DNA of 7,582 bases from Eubacteriales bacterium (GCA_030536565.1 JAUNPT010000015.1:1-7582), one strand, 5' to 3'; numbered from the stretch's first letter, positions 1 through 6,187 are shown. Numbers and translations: made by a program. The notes: generated from the letters alone by a model not told the origin.

Positions 1-945
1 TGCAGGGTCTGGAAGCAGTGCCTTTAAAAACTGAATAGGAACTATCTTTTGTCCCTCAAAGTCAACAGGTTCCGTTGAAAGCATACCTACGTTTTCAAGA
101 CATTTCATATGTGTGAGATAGCTCTGCCCAAATGTCATAAAAAAGCGGATTCTTTTAACACCTTTAATATTCTTTGCAAGGGATTCTATCTCCTCATGAT
201 GCAGCAGATACATATCCTTTCGTCCTACCTGTGGAAAATCATATTCCCTTTTAATTGACATTGGTTCAACCTCTACCCAGTGTCCATTTTCCCAGTAAGA
301 ACCCATAGCTGACACTTCACGAAGATTGATTTCAGGATTAAAGTTAGTAGCAAACGGATAGCCATGGTCACCACCATTACAGTCCAAAATGTCAATTGTA
401 TGGATTTCATCAAAATAATGCTTTAAAGCATATGCCGCATACACGCTGGTAACGCCCGGGTCAAAGCCTGAGCCTAAAATTGCAGTAATTCCTGCATCTT
501 CAAATTTCTTTTTATAGTTCCACTGCCATGAGTAATCAAAATATGCCGTAAAGCCTTTTTCCTTACAACGCTTCTCATAAATTGCCCTCCACTGTGGATT
601 CTGTGTATCCTCAGCCTCATAGTTGGCAGTATCAATATAATCAACACCAGCAGCCACACAGGCATCCATAATTGTTAAATCCTGATACGGAAGTGCTACA
701 TTTAACACTGCATCAGGCTTATAAGCCTTAATAAGTGCAGCAACCTCATCTGCTTTGTCAGCGTCAACCTGTGCAGTTGTTATCTTTGTCTTAGTTGTCT
801 TACAAAGCTTCTCCTTCAAAGCGTCACATTTGCTTTTAGTCCTGCTGGCGATACATATTTCTGAAAACACATCACTGTTCTGGCAGCATTTGCTGACTGC
901 TACTCCTGCAACACCGCCACAACCTATAACTAATACTCTGCTCAT
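1..945 (-). CDS. Carboxynorspermidine/carboxyspermidine dehydrogenase (saccharopine dehydrogenase family), 3' end beyond window
   Basis: The visible 315 codons stay open to base 1; the family is usually about 400 residues, so roughly the last fifth is missing. The N-terminus carries a Rossmann nucleotide-binding loop (VLVIGCGGVAGVA, residues 4-16). A typical saccharopine-dehydrogenase-fold segment, GSGFDPGVTSVYAAYA, lies at about 158-173. Known members condense L-aspartate semialdehyde with putrescine (or diaminopropane) and reduce the imine with NADPH, giving carboxyspermidine (or carboxynorspermidine), which NspC then decarboxylates. The start is ATG at 945. It shares one base with the speE stop (TAATG), and an excellent GAGGAGGAGG ribosome site lies inside the end of speE, so the two genes are probably translationally coupled. 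The position after a SpeA-type decarboxylase and speE favours the polyamine role over lysine metabolism. The choice between spermidine and norspermidine cannot be made from sequence alone. Confidence 0.85.
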   Translation of the reverse strand, partial: MSRVLVIGCGGVAGVAVSKCCQNSDVFSEICIASRTKSKCDALKEKLCKTTKTKITTAQVDADKADEVAALIKAYKPDAVLNVALPYQDLTIMDACVAAGVDYIDTANYEAEDTQNPQWRAIYEKRCKEKGFTAYFDYSWQWNYKKKFEDAGITAILGSGFDPGVTSVYAAYALKHYFDEIHTIDILDCNGGDHGYPFATNFNPEINLREVSAMGSYWENGHWVEVEPMSIKREYDFPQVGRKDMYLLHHEEIESLAKNIKGVKRIRFFMTFGQSYLTHMKCLENVGMLSTEPVDFEGQKIVPIQFLKALLPDPA

Positions 946-1799
946 TATTTTTCCTCCTCCTCAAGCATGTTTTCTACATATTTTGGAAGCATGAAAGCCC
1001 CCTTGTGCAAATTAGTTGTATAATACCTTGTTTCAATTCCAAGCTTCTTCCATTCCCTGGCACGTAAATCCTTAATAGGGTGATATTTTTTTGAAGCAAA
1101 TCCAAAAAGCCAGTATCCTGACGGGCATGTTGGAATATGGGCCTGATACACACGGCTTACCGGAAATGAGCGGTATGCTTTTCTGTGCATCTTCATACAT
1201 TCAGCCATGTCCTCATCATAAAACGGACTTCCATGCTGATATACCATAATCCCGTCTTCCTTTAAGGCTTTAAAGCAATTGCCATAAAATTCTTTTGTAA
1301 ATAACCCTTCCGTGTATCCAAATGGGTCTGTAGCATCATTTATTATTAAATCATATTCATTACATTTGCTTCTAAGAAACCTTAATCCGTCCTGAACATA
1401 TACATTTACTCTGGAATCCGAAAGTCCTGCAGACAGCTCCGTAAAATGCTTTCTGCATACCTCTACAAGCATTTCGTCAGGCTCAACAACATCAATTTTC
1501 TCAATTGTATCATAGCGTGTAAGCTCTGTGGCAACGCCTCCATCACCACCTCCTATAATAAGCACGCTTTTAACACAAGGATGCACTGCCATAGGCACAT
1601 GCGTTACCATTTCGTCATATATAAATTCATCTTTTCCAGAAAACAGTATTTCTCCGTCCAGCGCTAAAATCTTTCCAAATTCTGCTGTTTCTAATACATC
1701 TATCCGCTGGCAGTCACTTTTCCCAGAAAACAACTGTTTTTCTACTCTCATAGACAGCTTCACATTATTTGTATGAAGCTCTGAAAACCACATTTCCAT
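945..1799 (-). CDS. speE: SpeE-like spermidine synthase (polyamine aminopropyltransferase)
   Basis: This 284-residue protein has the full length and layout of bacterial spermidine synthases: an N-terminal beta domain (WFSELHTNNVKLSMRVEKQL), then a Rossmann methyltransferase-like core. The nucleotide-binding motif GGGDGG is at 83-88, the acidic turn VVEPDEM at about 104-110, QDG at 136-138 and the catalytic-loop NDATDP at 154-159. The classic enzyme moves aminopropyl from decarboxylated AdoMet to putrescine in the cytosol. Departures from the usual consensus are FGYT where VGPA is expected after DP, QHGSP for Q(T)ESP, and PTCPSG for PT(Y/F)PSG, so the amine pocket may differ. ATG 1799 is preceded by GAGGAG nine bases upstream, 14 nt after the decarboxylase stop. 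The glutamate-rich C-terminus doubles as the ribosome site of the next gene. Family membership is secure; the substrate is not. Confidence 0.9.
   Translation of the reverse strand: MEMWFSELHTNNVKLSMRVEKQLFSGKSDCQRIDVLETAEFGKILALDGEILFSGKDEFIYDEMVTHVPMAVHPCVKSVLIIGGGDGGVATELTRYDTIEKIDVVEPDEMLVEVCRKHFTELSAGLSDSRVNVYVQDGLRFLRSKCNEYDLIINDATDPFGYTEGLFTKEFYGNCFKALKEDGIMVYQHGSPFYDEDMAECMKMHRKAYRSFPVSRVYQAHIPTCPSGYWLFGFASKKYHPIKDLRAREWKKLGIETRYYTTNLHKGAFMLPKYVENMLEEEEK
948..962 (-). promoter_or_regulatory. Ribosome binding site of the dehydrogenase inside the speE 3' end
   Basis: The minus strand reads GAGGAGGAGGAAAAA directly before the TAATG stop/start overlap. The same bases encode the final Glu-Glu-Glu-Glu-Lys of the SpeE-like protein. 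The purine-rich run is a near-perfect anti-16S match at suitable spacing from ATG 945 and supports that start codon. Confidence 0.85.
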
Positions 1800-1808
1800 T
1801 ATTTATAA

Positions 1809-1814
1809 CTCCTC
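1809..1814 (-). promoter_or_regulatory. Ribosome binding site of speE
   Basis: GAGGAG on the minus strand begins immediately after the TGA stop of the decarboxylase and lies nine bases before ATG 1799. This spacing selects ATG 1799 over the in-frame ATG two codons later. Confidence 0.8.
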
Positions 1815-3257
1815 TCACACCAGCACCATCAGATTCCTTACTTCGGGATCCTGCGTTCCCTGCATAGAACAGCCTTTTTCCCTGGCATATATAATATATT
1901 CTATAATTTCTTCTGTTATCATCTCTCCCGGCGCAAGAATAGGGATTCCTGGCGGGTAACACATGACAAATTCCCCTGAAATCATATTCTTTGTATCTTT
2001 TATTGGCAGAGATTTCTTTTCCGCATAAAACGCCTCCTGAGGTGAGCTTACAACCTTAGGGCTGATAAATTCTCCAGTCAGCATTCCCGTACTGTCTTTT
2101 TTATACAGCCTTGCAATATCAGCCAGCGCACCTACAAGTCTTTCAATATCCTGAAGCCTGTCTCCAATAGATATATATGCAAGTATATTACTCATATCGC
2201 CAAACTCTATCTGTATATCATATTCATCTCTTAACAGGTCATAAACCTCAATTCCCGCAAGTCCCATTCCAAGTGTATACACAGAAAGCTTAGTTACATC
2301 ATAATCAAATACGCTCGTTCCATTTACCAGCTCTTTTCCATATGCATAAAAACCACCAATCTCATTGATTTCTTTCCTTGCATACTCTGCCATCTTCATA
2401 ACCTGTGCAAATGATTCCTCACCTCTTAATGCCAGATTCCTCCTTGATATATCAAGACTTGAAAGCAGCAGGTATGAGCCGCTCGTAGTCTGTGTAAGAT
2501 TTATAATCTGTCTTACATAATCTGCATTAACTCCTTTATTAGTAAGAAGTATAGAGCTTTGTGTAAGGCTTCCACCTGACTTATGCATTGATACCGCCGC
2601 CATATCCGCCCCTGCTTCCATACCGCTTACCGGCAGCTGCGGCTGGAAATAAAGGTGTGTACCATGAGCTTCGTCAACCAATACCTTCATTCCATGTTCA
2701 TGCGCCACCCTGACAATACTTCTTAAATCAGAGCATATTCCATAATATGTTGGATTGTTGACCAGCACTGCAACCGCATCAGGATTCTCTATAATTGCCT
2801 GTTCAACACAGGATACCTCCATTCCCAGCGATATTCCCAGCTGTGAATTTACCTCTGGATTTACATACACTGGAACTGCACCACATAAAACAAGCGCATT
2901 AATTGCACTTTTATGTACATTTCTTGGCAGAATAATTTTATCCTTGCGCTTACATACTGAAAGAATCATGCTCTGCACTGCTGATGTAGTTCCCCCAACC
3001 ATCAAAAACGCATGCTCCGCATGAAATGCCGCCGCTGCCATATCTTCAGCATCACGAATAACAGATACCGGATGGCACAGATTGTCTAAGGGTTTCATGG
3101 AATTGACATCAATTCCAACACATTTTTCCCCTAAAAGTTCAACCAGCTCAGGATTTCCTCTGCCTCTTTTATGTCCGGGGACATCAAAAGGCACCACCCT
3201 CTGTTTTCTTAATTTCTCCAATGCCTCATAAATTGGAGCCCTTCTCTGATTTGTCAT
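1815..3257 (-). CDS. speA: PLP-dependent Orn/Lys/Arg decarboxylase, SpeA type
   Basis: This 480-residue protein belongs to the short Gram-positive branch of fold-type-I basic amino acid decarboxylases; B. subtilis SpeA is of similar size. Visible landmarks are VPGHKRG (26-32), the substrate/PLP region VGGTTSAVQ (87-95), VDEAHGTH (194-201) with the Asp expected to pair with the PLP pyridine nitrogen, and SMHKSGGSLTQ (223-233) with the Schiff-base lysine K226. The C-terminal domain carries the family signature YPPGIPILAPGE (434-445). It should decarboxylate arginine to agmatine, or lysine or ornithine to the diamine; the sequence does not settle which. It is the first gene of the polyamine operon, so it commits carbon to the pathway. 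ATG 3257 is the only credible start, because the frame is closed by TGA a few codons upstream. Its Shine-Dalgarno is weak, and a terminator sits just upstream (see leader). Confidence 0.92.
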   Translation of the reverse strand: MTNQRRAPIYEALEKLRKQRVVPFDVPGHKRGRGNPELVELLGEKCVGIDVNSMKPLDNLCHPVSVIRDAEDMAAAAFHAEHAFLMVGGTTSAVQSMILSVCKRKDKIILPRNVHKSAINALVLCGAVPVYVNPEVNSQLGISLGMEVSCVEQAIIENPDAVAVLVNNPTYYGICSDLRSIVRVAHEHGMKVLVDEAHGTHLYFQPQLPVSGMEAGADMAAVSMHKSGGSLTQSSILLTNKGVNADYVRQIINLTQTTSGSYLLLSSLDISRRNLALRGEESFAQVMKMAEYARKEINEIGGFYAYGKELVNGTSVFDYDVTKLSVYTLGMGLAGIEVYDLLRDEYDIQIEFGDMSNILAYISIGDRLQDIERLVGALADIARLYKKDSTGMLTGEFISPKVVSSPQEAFYAEKKSLPIKDTKNMISGEFVMCYPPGIPILAPGEMITEEIIEYIIYAREKGCSMQGTQDPEVRNLMVLV

Positions 3258-3283
3258 ATCTATACCACGCTTTCATATATTGT

Positions 3284-3323
3284 AAAAAAATAAAAGGGCG
3301 AACGCTTATGCAATCACCCTTTT
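3284..3323 (-). terminator. Rho-independent terminator in the leader of the polyamine operon
   Basis: The minus strand reads AAAAGGGTG (3323-3315), a 14-nt loop, CGCCCTTTT (3300-3292), then A and seven Ts (3290-3284). This gives a nine-pair stem with one U-G wobble followed by a U-tract. It ends about 27 nt before ATG 3257, and no second promoter fits after it. Transcripts reaching the decarboxylase must therefore read through it, which points to conditional termination. Confidence 0.8.
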
Positions 3324-3492
3324 TGTATATGGTCTTTTATTATTGGTATATTAATACTGCAAATATCTGGAATTCCGCAAATATACGTCACTCTTTATTG
3401 ACCGTTTCACAAGATGATGTGCATTAAGCACGCAGATTATAAAGTAATCAACTTATAAAATTTGAGCTTCTAACTCAATCAATAACGTGGGG

Positions 3493-3531
3493 CTACCACA
3501 CCGGCAACTGACCCGCCTGTCCGTTAGGCAT
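3493..3531 (-). other. Possible 12-codon leader ORF
   Basis: The minus strand reads ATG at 3531-3529, then codons for PNGQAGQLPVW and TAG at 3495-3493. It occupies nearly all of the GC-rich part of the leader, and its stop lies in the loop of the 3499-3487 hairpin. There is no convincing Shine-Dalgarno; the preceding bases are AAAAGCAGAAA, part of a hairpin. ORFs this short arise by chance, so translation is speculative. Confidence 0.2.
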
Positions 3532-3592
3532 TTTCTGCTTTTGCAGATGGTCATATTTGCATGAAATAGATATTCCGTTTCACACGAAAGTT

Positions 3593-3622
3593 AGTGTATC
3601 ACACCAAAACCTTTCATGTCAA
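3593..3622 (-). promoter_or_regulatory. Promoter of the polyamine operon
   Basis: The minus strand has a perfect -35 TTGACA (3622-3617), an 18-nt spacer and -10 TACACT (3598-3593) with an extended TGA immediately before it. Transcription should start near 3586. It lies 43 nt downstream of the niaR stop codon, so the operon can be transcribed independently of niaR. Confidence 0.7.
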
Positions 3623-3624
3623 TA

Positions 3625-3686
3625 TATTTACTTTTTCATTCCAAAAATCAATCCAAAAATTTTATTTACTTTTCATTCCAAAAATC
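3625..3686 (-). repeat. Imperfect direct repeat of the niaR 3' end
   Basis: The 24 bases at 3663-3686, containing the last niaR codons (DFWNEK) and stop, recur at 3625-3649 with a single extra base. A third shorter copy of ATTTTTGGA (minus strand) lies between them at 3652-3660. The distal copy sits just upstream of the -35 box of the polyamine promoter. A short local duplication is the simplest reading. Confidence 0.75.
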
Positions 3687-4211
3687 TACTGGCTCATATT
3701 CCTGAAGCTTGGCCAGGAAGCCTAACTGCTGCAGCCTGTTCTGAACCAAATCAAGAATCGCCTCACTGTCTGCCGCCACTGTATGATAATGATATCCAGA
3801 TGTCACATTCATTAATAAGCTGGATTTTCCAGATTTTATTTCTTTCATATATTCATCAATATCATGTCTTGACCTGATATTCAGCTCAGCCCTGACAACA
3901 CCATAAACCTTATGATATACAAACACATCTTTTACTCTGCCGCCCATATCAACAATAGCACCAAGTTCATTTTCCACATCTGAATTGTCATGAACAACTT
4001 TTAATACTCTTTCAAACTCTTTTTTACTTTGAAGGATATATCCTTTATATGTAGAACATATATCTGCATCAGCAGCACGAAGCAGTGCAATATCCTGAAC
4101 TATCACCTGTCTGCTTACCTTCAGCTCCTTTGCAAGTGCCACACCTGATACTGGTGTTTTACTGTCCTTTAATATATGTACTATCATTTTCCTACGTTCT
4201 TCGCCGCTCAT
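3666..4211 (-). CDS. niaR: NiaR-type transcriptional repressor (HTH_11 + 3H domain)
   Basis: This 181-residue protein matches the usual length (about 170-180) of the Firmicutes niacin-responsive repressor. Residues 5-45 form a winged helix-turn-helix (VSGVALAKELKVSRQVIVQDI). From about 70 on is the 3H domain, with LGAIVDMGGRVKDVFVYHKVYG, SRHDIDEY and GYHYHTV. H74, E82, H141 and H143 have the same spacing as the metal ligands I recall for the Thermotoga maritima homologue TM1602. Known members repress NAD-synthesis or niacin-transport genes when nicotinic acid is abundant. No such gene is in this window, so its targets are probably elsewhere, and I cannot exclude a different effector. ATG 4211 has AGGAG six bases upstream. 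Confidence 0.82.
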   Translation of the reverse strand: MSGEERRKMIVHILKDSKTPVSGVALAKELKVSRQVIVQDIALLRAADADICSTYKGYILQSKKEFERVLKVVHDNSDVENELGAIVDMGGRVKDVFVYHKVYGVVRAELNIRSRHDIDEYMKEIKSGKSSLLMNVTSGYHYHTVAADSEAILDLVQNRLQQLGFLAKLQEYEPVDFWNEK

Positions 4212-4217
4212 AACAAT

Positions 4218-4222
4218 CTCCT
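4218..4222 (-). promoter_or_regulatory. Ribosome binding site of niaR
   Basis: AGGAG on the minus strand lies six bases before ATG 4211 and supports that start. Confidence 0.75.
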
Positions 4223-4261
4223 GTCTGCATATCTATATTACAATTTTTTGAATTTTCACAA

Positions 4262-4300
4262 ATATATTATATAATATATCAAATTCTGTTATTTTTGCAA
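4262..4300 (-). promoter_or_regulatory. Probable niaR promoter with an overlapping AT palindrome
   Basis: The minus strand has TTGCAA (4300-4295), an 18-nt spacer and TATTAT (4276-4271). The -10 lies inside a perfect 18-bp palindrome, ATATATTATATAATATAT (4262-4279). The palindrome could be an autoregulatory operator, but all-AT palindromes are common in such DNA. No clear terminator separates the upstream SDR gene from niaR, so read-through is possible. Confidence 0.4.
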
Positions 4301-4304
4301 CATA

Positions 4305-5150
4305 TTACACTCCGGGACAGGCACAGAAGCCTCCATCTACAGACAATACAACTCCATTTACAAAGCCTGAAGCCTCATCACTTGCAAGAAAAAGTGCGGG
4401 TCCGATTAAATCCTGCGGATTTCCGAATCTGCCCATAGGCGTCTCCCTTATTATATCCGCCGCGCGTTTTGTAAGAGAACCATCTTCATTATATAAAAGG
4501 TCGTGATTCTGCTCTGCCGCATAAAAGCCTGGTGCAATTGCATTACACCTTACCCCGCTTTCTCCCAGATACGTGGAAAGCCATTGTGTAAGACTTACTA
4601 TAGCACTTTTTGCATTAGCATATGCTACAACCTTAGACAACGGAAGAATCCCCGCACAGGAAGCTATATTGATAATACTTCCCTTTCTTTTTTTAATCAT
4701 ATCCTCTGCAAACACTTGAATTGGCAGAAATGTCCCAAGGTAATTAATCTGCATAACCTCCAAAACATTTTCTTCTGTAAGATTCATAAATGACATATCT
4801 TCCGGCTTAAATTCCTTTCCAAGCCTTTCAATACCAGATATTGCACCCGGTTTATTTCCACCTGCTCCATTTATAAGTATCTCGCAGGCACCCAGCTCCT
4901 CTTTTATATGGCTGTAGGCTTCTATAAGTGCCTGCTTATCCGTAACATCACAGCAGTATCCATTAACCTGCAGTCCTTCAGCTCTCATCGGCTCTACAGC
5001 CTTGTTCATCTTGTCATGATTTCTTCCAATCAATGCCACTCTGGCACCATTTTTTGCAAGCCCCCATGCCATAGCAGAACACAATGTTCCGCTGCCGCCT
5101 GTGACAATTGCTGTTTTTCCCGATAAATCTACTTTAAATGGTAATCTCAT
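4305..5150 (-). CDS. SDR-family oxidoreductase, D-mannonate oxidoreductase (UxuB)-like
   Basis: This 281-residue classical short-chain dehydrogenase has the nucleotide loop TGGSGTLC (17-24), CDVTD (67-71), the NGAG variant of NNAG (94-97), the catalytic Ser S164 in NIASCAG, and the catalytic pair Y177/K181 (YANAK). The N-terminus (LPFKVDLSGKTAIVTGG) and C-terminal parts (APGFYAAEQNHDLL, TPMGRFGNPQDL, VDGGF) resemble the SDR-type UxuB/YjmF group, which interconverts D-fructuronate and D-mannonate with NAD(P)H. No uxuA, uxaC or other uronate gene is in view, so that reaction is not established here; gluconate-5-dehydrogenase-like activity is an alternative. Its ATG overlaps the stop of the upstream PanE-like gene in ATGA, implying coupled expression. 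The protein is cytosolic, with no signal peptide. Confidence 0.82.
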   Translation of the reverse strand: MRLPFKVDLSGKTAIVTGGSGTLCSAMAWGLAKNGARVALIGRNHDKMNKAVEPMRAEGLQVNGYCCDVTDKQALIEAYSHIKEELGACEILINGAGGNKPGAISGIERLGKEFKPEDMSFMNLTEENVLEVMQINYLGTFLPIQVFAEDMIKKRKGSIINIASCAGILPLSKVVAYANAKSAIVSLTQWLSTYLGESGVRCNAIAPGFYAAEQNHDLLYNEDGSLTKRAADIIRETPMGRFGNPQDLIGPALFLASDEASGFVNGVVLSVDGGFCACPGV

Positions 5151-6061
5151 ATATTTCTCTGCTCCATTGCATGAACCATATTTACAACAAATTTATGTGA
5201 AGGTACTTCGATTCCCAGTTCTTCTGCTGCCTTTACAACAGCACCGCTTATGGTATCTACCTCCGTTCTCCTTCCGTCTCTTAAATCTGCTCTTATTGAT
5301 GTACAGCCATTAGGATTATTTAATGATGTCTCCTTAACCTTTGCTGTAACAGCCTGTTCATCTGCTGTAAGCCCCATAGCCTTAGCTGTAAGGACTGCCT
5401 CATGAATAAGTGCACAAGTAAGCTTCCATGCATATTCATTACCAGCAATATATCCCATATCTACCTGTAATATACCTGTCACAGCACTTAATGAAACATT
5501 TGTAAAGAGCTTATCCCAAATCAGCTGCTGTATGTTTTCGTGAAGCTTTAATTTAAATCCGCAGCTGTCAAAGCTTTCCTTCATTTTTAGAAGAAAGCCT
5601 TCCTTGTCTTCAACAAGCATACCTGCATTAGTCCTGCCCTCTCCGCCTCTGCGTACATGTCCAGTTCCCAAAACTGCTCCATTATCTTCTGTCGTACCAA
5701 TAATAACTCTTTCCTTTGGTGCAAATTCCATAAGAATATGCTCATGTCCCGCACCATTTTGTAACGTAAGAAGTCTTGTATTATCACCTATAATATTTTT
5801 GTTACCCTCCAGCGCAATCTTTGAAAATGTTGATTTTACGAAAAGAATAACTAAGTCTACATTTTCTATTCCGTCTGTTGTTGATACAGCCTTCGGATGA
5901 TATACATTAGTAACCCCGTCTTCATCGATAAGCAGTCCGTTAGAATTGATTGCATCTACTACTGCCTTGTTTGTATCAACAATATATACTTCATTATTAA
6001 GTGAAAGGTGTCCTCCGTAGATTGACCCCATGGCACCTGCTCCAATTACAACTATTTTCAT
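5147..6061 (-). CDS. Ketopantoate reductase (PanE/ApbA) family protein
   Basis: This 304-residue protein is full length for the family. Residues 7-12 are the dinucleotide-binding GAGAMG. LFVKS (73-77) and LQNGAG (100-105) are the usual core motifs. In the C-terminal helical domain, WDKLFTNVS (182-190) holds the expected catalytic lysine K184 and N188, and TSIRADLRDGRRTEVD (254-269) holds the conserved glutamate E267. Family members reduce a 2-oxo acid to the D-2-hydroxy acid with NAD(P)H; PanE itself makes pantoate for coenzyme A. No panB, panC or panD is nearby. The gene is co-transcribed with an SDR after a cyclase and a permease, so a catabolic D-hydroxyacid dehydrogenase is as likely as true PanE. 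ATG 6061 has AGAGG seven bases upstream. Confidence 0.85.
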   Translation of the reverse strand: MKIVVIGAGAMGSIYGGHLSLNNEVYIVDTNKAVVDAINSNGLLIDEDGVTNVYHPKAVSTTDGIENVDLVILFVKSTFSKIALEGNKNIIGDNTRLLTLQNGAGHEHILMEFAPKERVIIGTTEDNGAVLGTGHVRRGGEGRTNAGMLVEDKEGFLLKMKESFDSCGFKLKLHENIQQLIWDKLFTNVSLSAVTGILQVDMGYIAGNEYAWKLTCALIHEAVLTAKAMGLTADEQAVTAKVKETSLNNPNGCTSIRADLRDGRRTEVDTISGAVVKAAEELGIEVPSHKFVVNMVHAMEQRNI

Positions 6062-6068
6062 AATTAAA

Positions 6069-6073
6069 CCTCT
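6069..6073 (-). promoter_or_regulatory. Ribosome binding site of the PanE-like gene
   Basis: AGAGG on the minus strand, seven bases before ATG 6061. Confidence 0.65.
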
Positions 6074-6086
6074 TTTCTACCACAAT

Positions 6087-6115
6087 ATATTACTGTCTGT
6101 TTTCACTAGAAGCAA
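6087..6115 (-). promoter_or_regulatory. Probable promoter of the PanE-like/SDR operon
   Basis: The minus strand has TTGCTT (6115-6110), a 17-nt spacer and TAATAT (6092-6087), placing the start near 6080. It lies between the cyclase terminator and the PanE-like start, where a promoter is needed. The boxes are only moderate matches. Confidence 0.5.
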
Positions 6116-6136
6116 AACAGCTGAATGCATTTTACG

Positions 6137-6179
6137 AAAAAACAAAGTCAGGTTATACTCATATTAACCTGACTTTGTT
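6137..6179 (-). terminator. Intrinsic terminator of the cyclase gene
   Basis: A perfect 15-bp inverted repeat (6141-6155 with 6165-6179; arms AACAAAGTCAGGTTA and TAACCTGACTTTGTT) encloses a 9-nt loop. On the minus strand the stem runs into six Ts. It begins eight bases after the cyclase stop codon. There is no U-tract in the plus direction, so it serves minus-strand transcripts. Confidence 0.9.
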
Positions 6180-6187
6180 GAATTTAC

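Larger units (their letters stand above)
3258..3586 (-). promoter_or_regulatory. Long structured 5' leader of the polyamine operon (candidate attenuator)
   Basis: About 330 transcribed bases separate the proposed promoter from the decarboxylase start. Small hairpins seen on the minus strand, in order of transcription, are 3547-3534 (TCTGC/GCAGA, loop AAAA), 3529-3515 (GCCT/AGGC), 3499-3487 (GTGG/CCAC), 3478-3462 (TTGAG/CTCAA) and 3431-3419 (GTGC/GCAC). The section 3487-3529 is clearly more GC-rich than its AT-rich surroundings and includes a 12-codon ORF. The leader ends in an intrinsic terminator. I compared it by eye with remembered consensus sequences of SAM, lysine, TPP, guanidine, c-di-GMP and T-box elements and saw no convincing match. 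The class is therefore unknown; attenuation is inferred from the layout. Confidence 0.6.

Noticed and set aside
1446..1776. Plus-strand open frames opposite speE, and similar ones opposite the other genes
   Set aside because: They lack ribosome sites and recognisable domains and lie antisense to well-supported genes.
3495..3520. Faint resemblance of GGGTCAG...GTAGCCC (minus strand) to the SRP RNA hairpin
   Set aside because: The GGAAG tetraloop region and the asymmetric bulge of SRP RNA are missing, and the segment lies inside an operon leader.
3402..3583. MITE or other small mobile element in the leader
   Set aside because: The flanking 9-base repeat is suggestive, but no terminal inverted repeats are visible and copy number cannot be judged from one window.
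3258..3586. T-box, SAM-I, lysine, TPP, guanidine or c-di-GMP riboswitch
   Set aside because: The diagnostic conserved strings I remember for these classes are not present; only a covariance search could exclude diverged forms.
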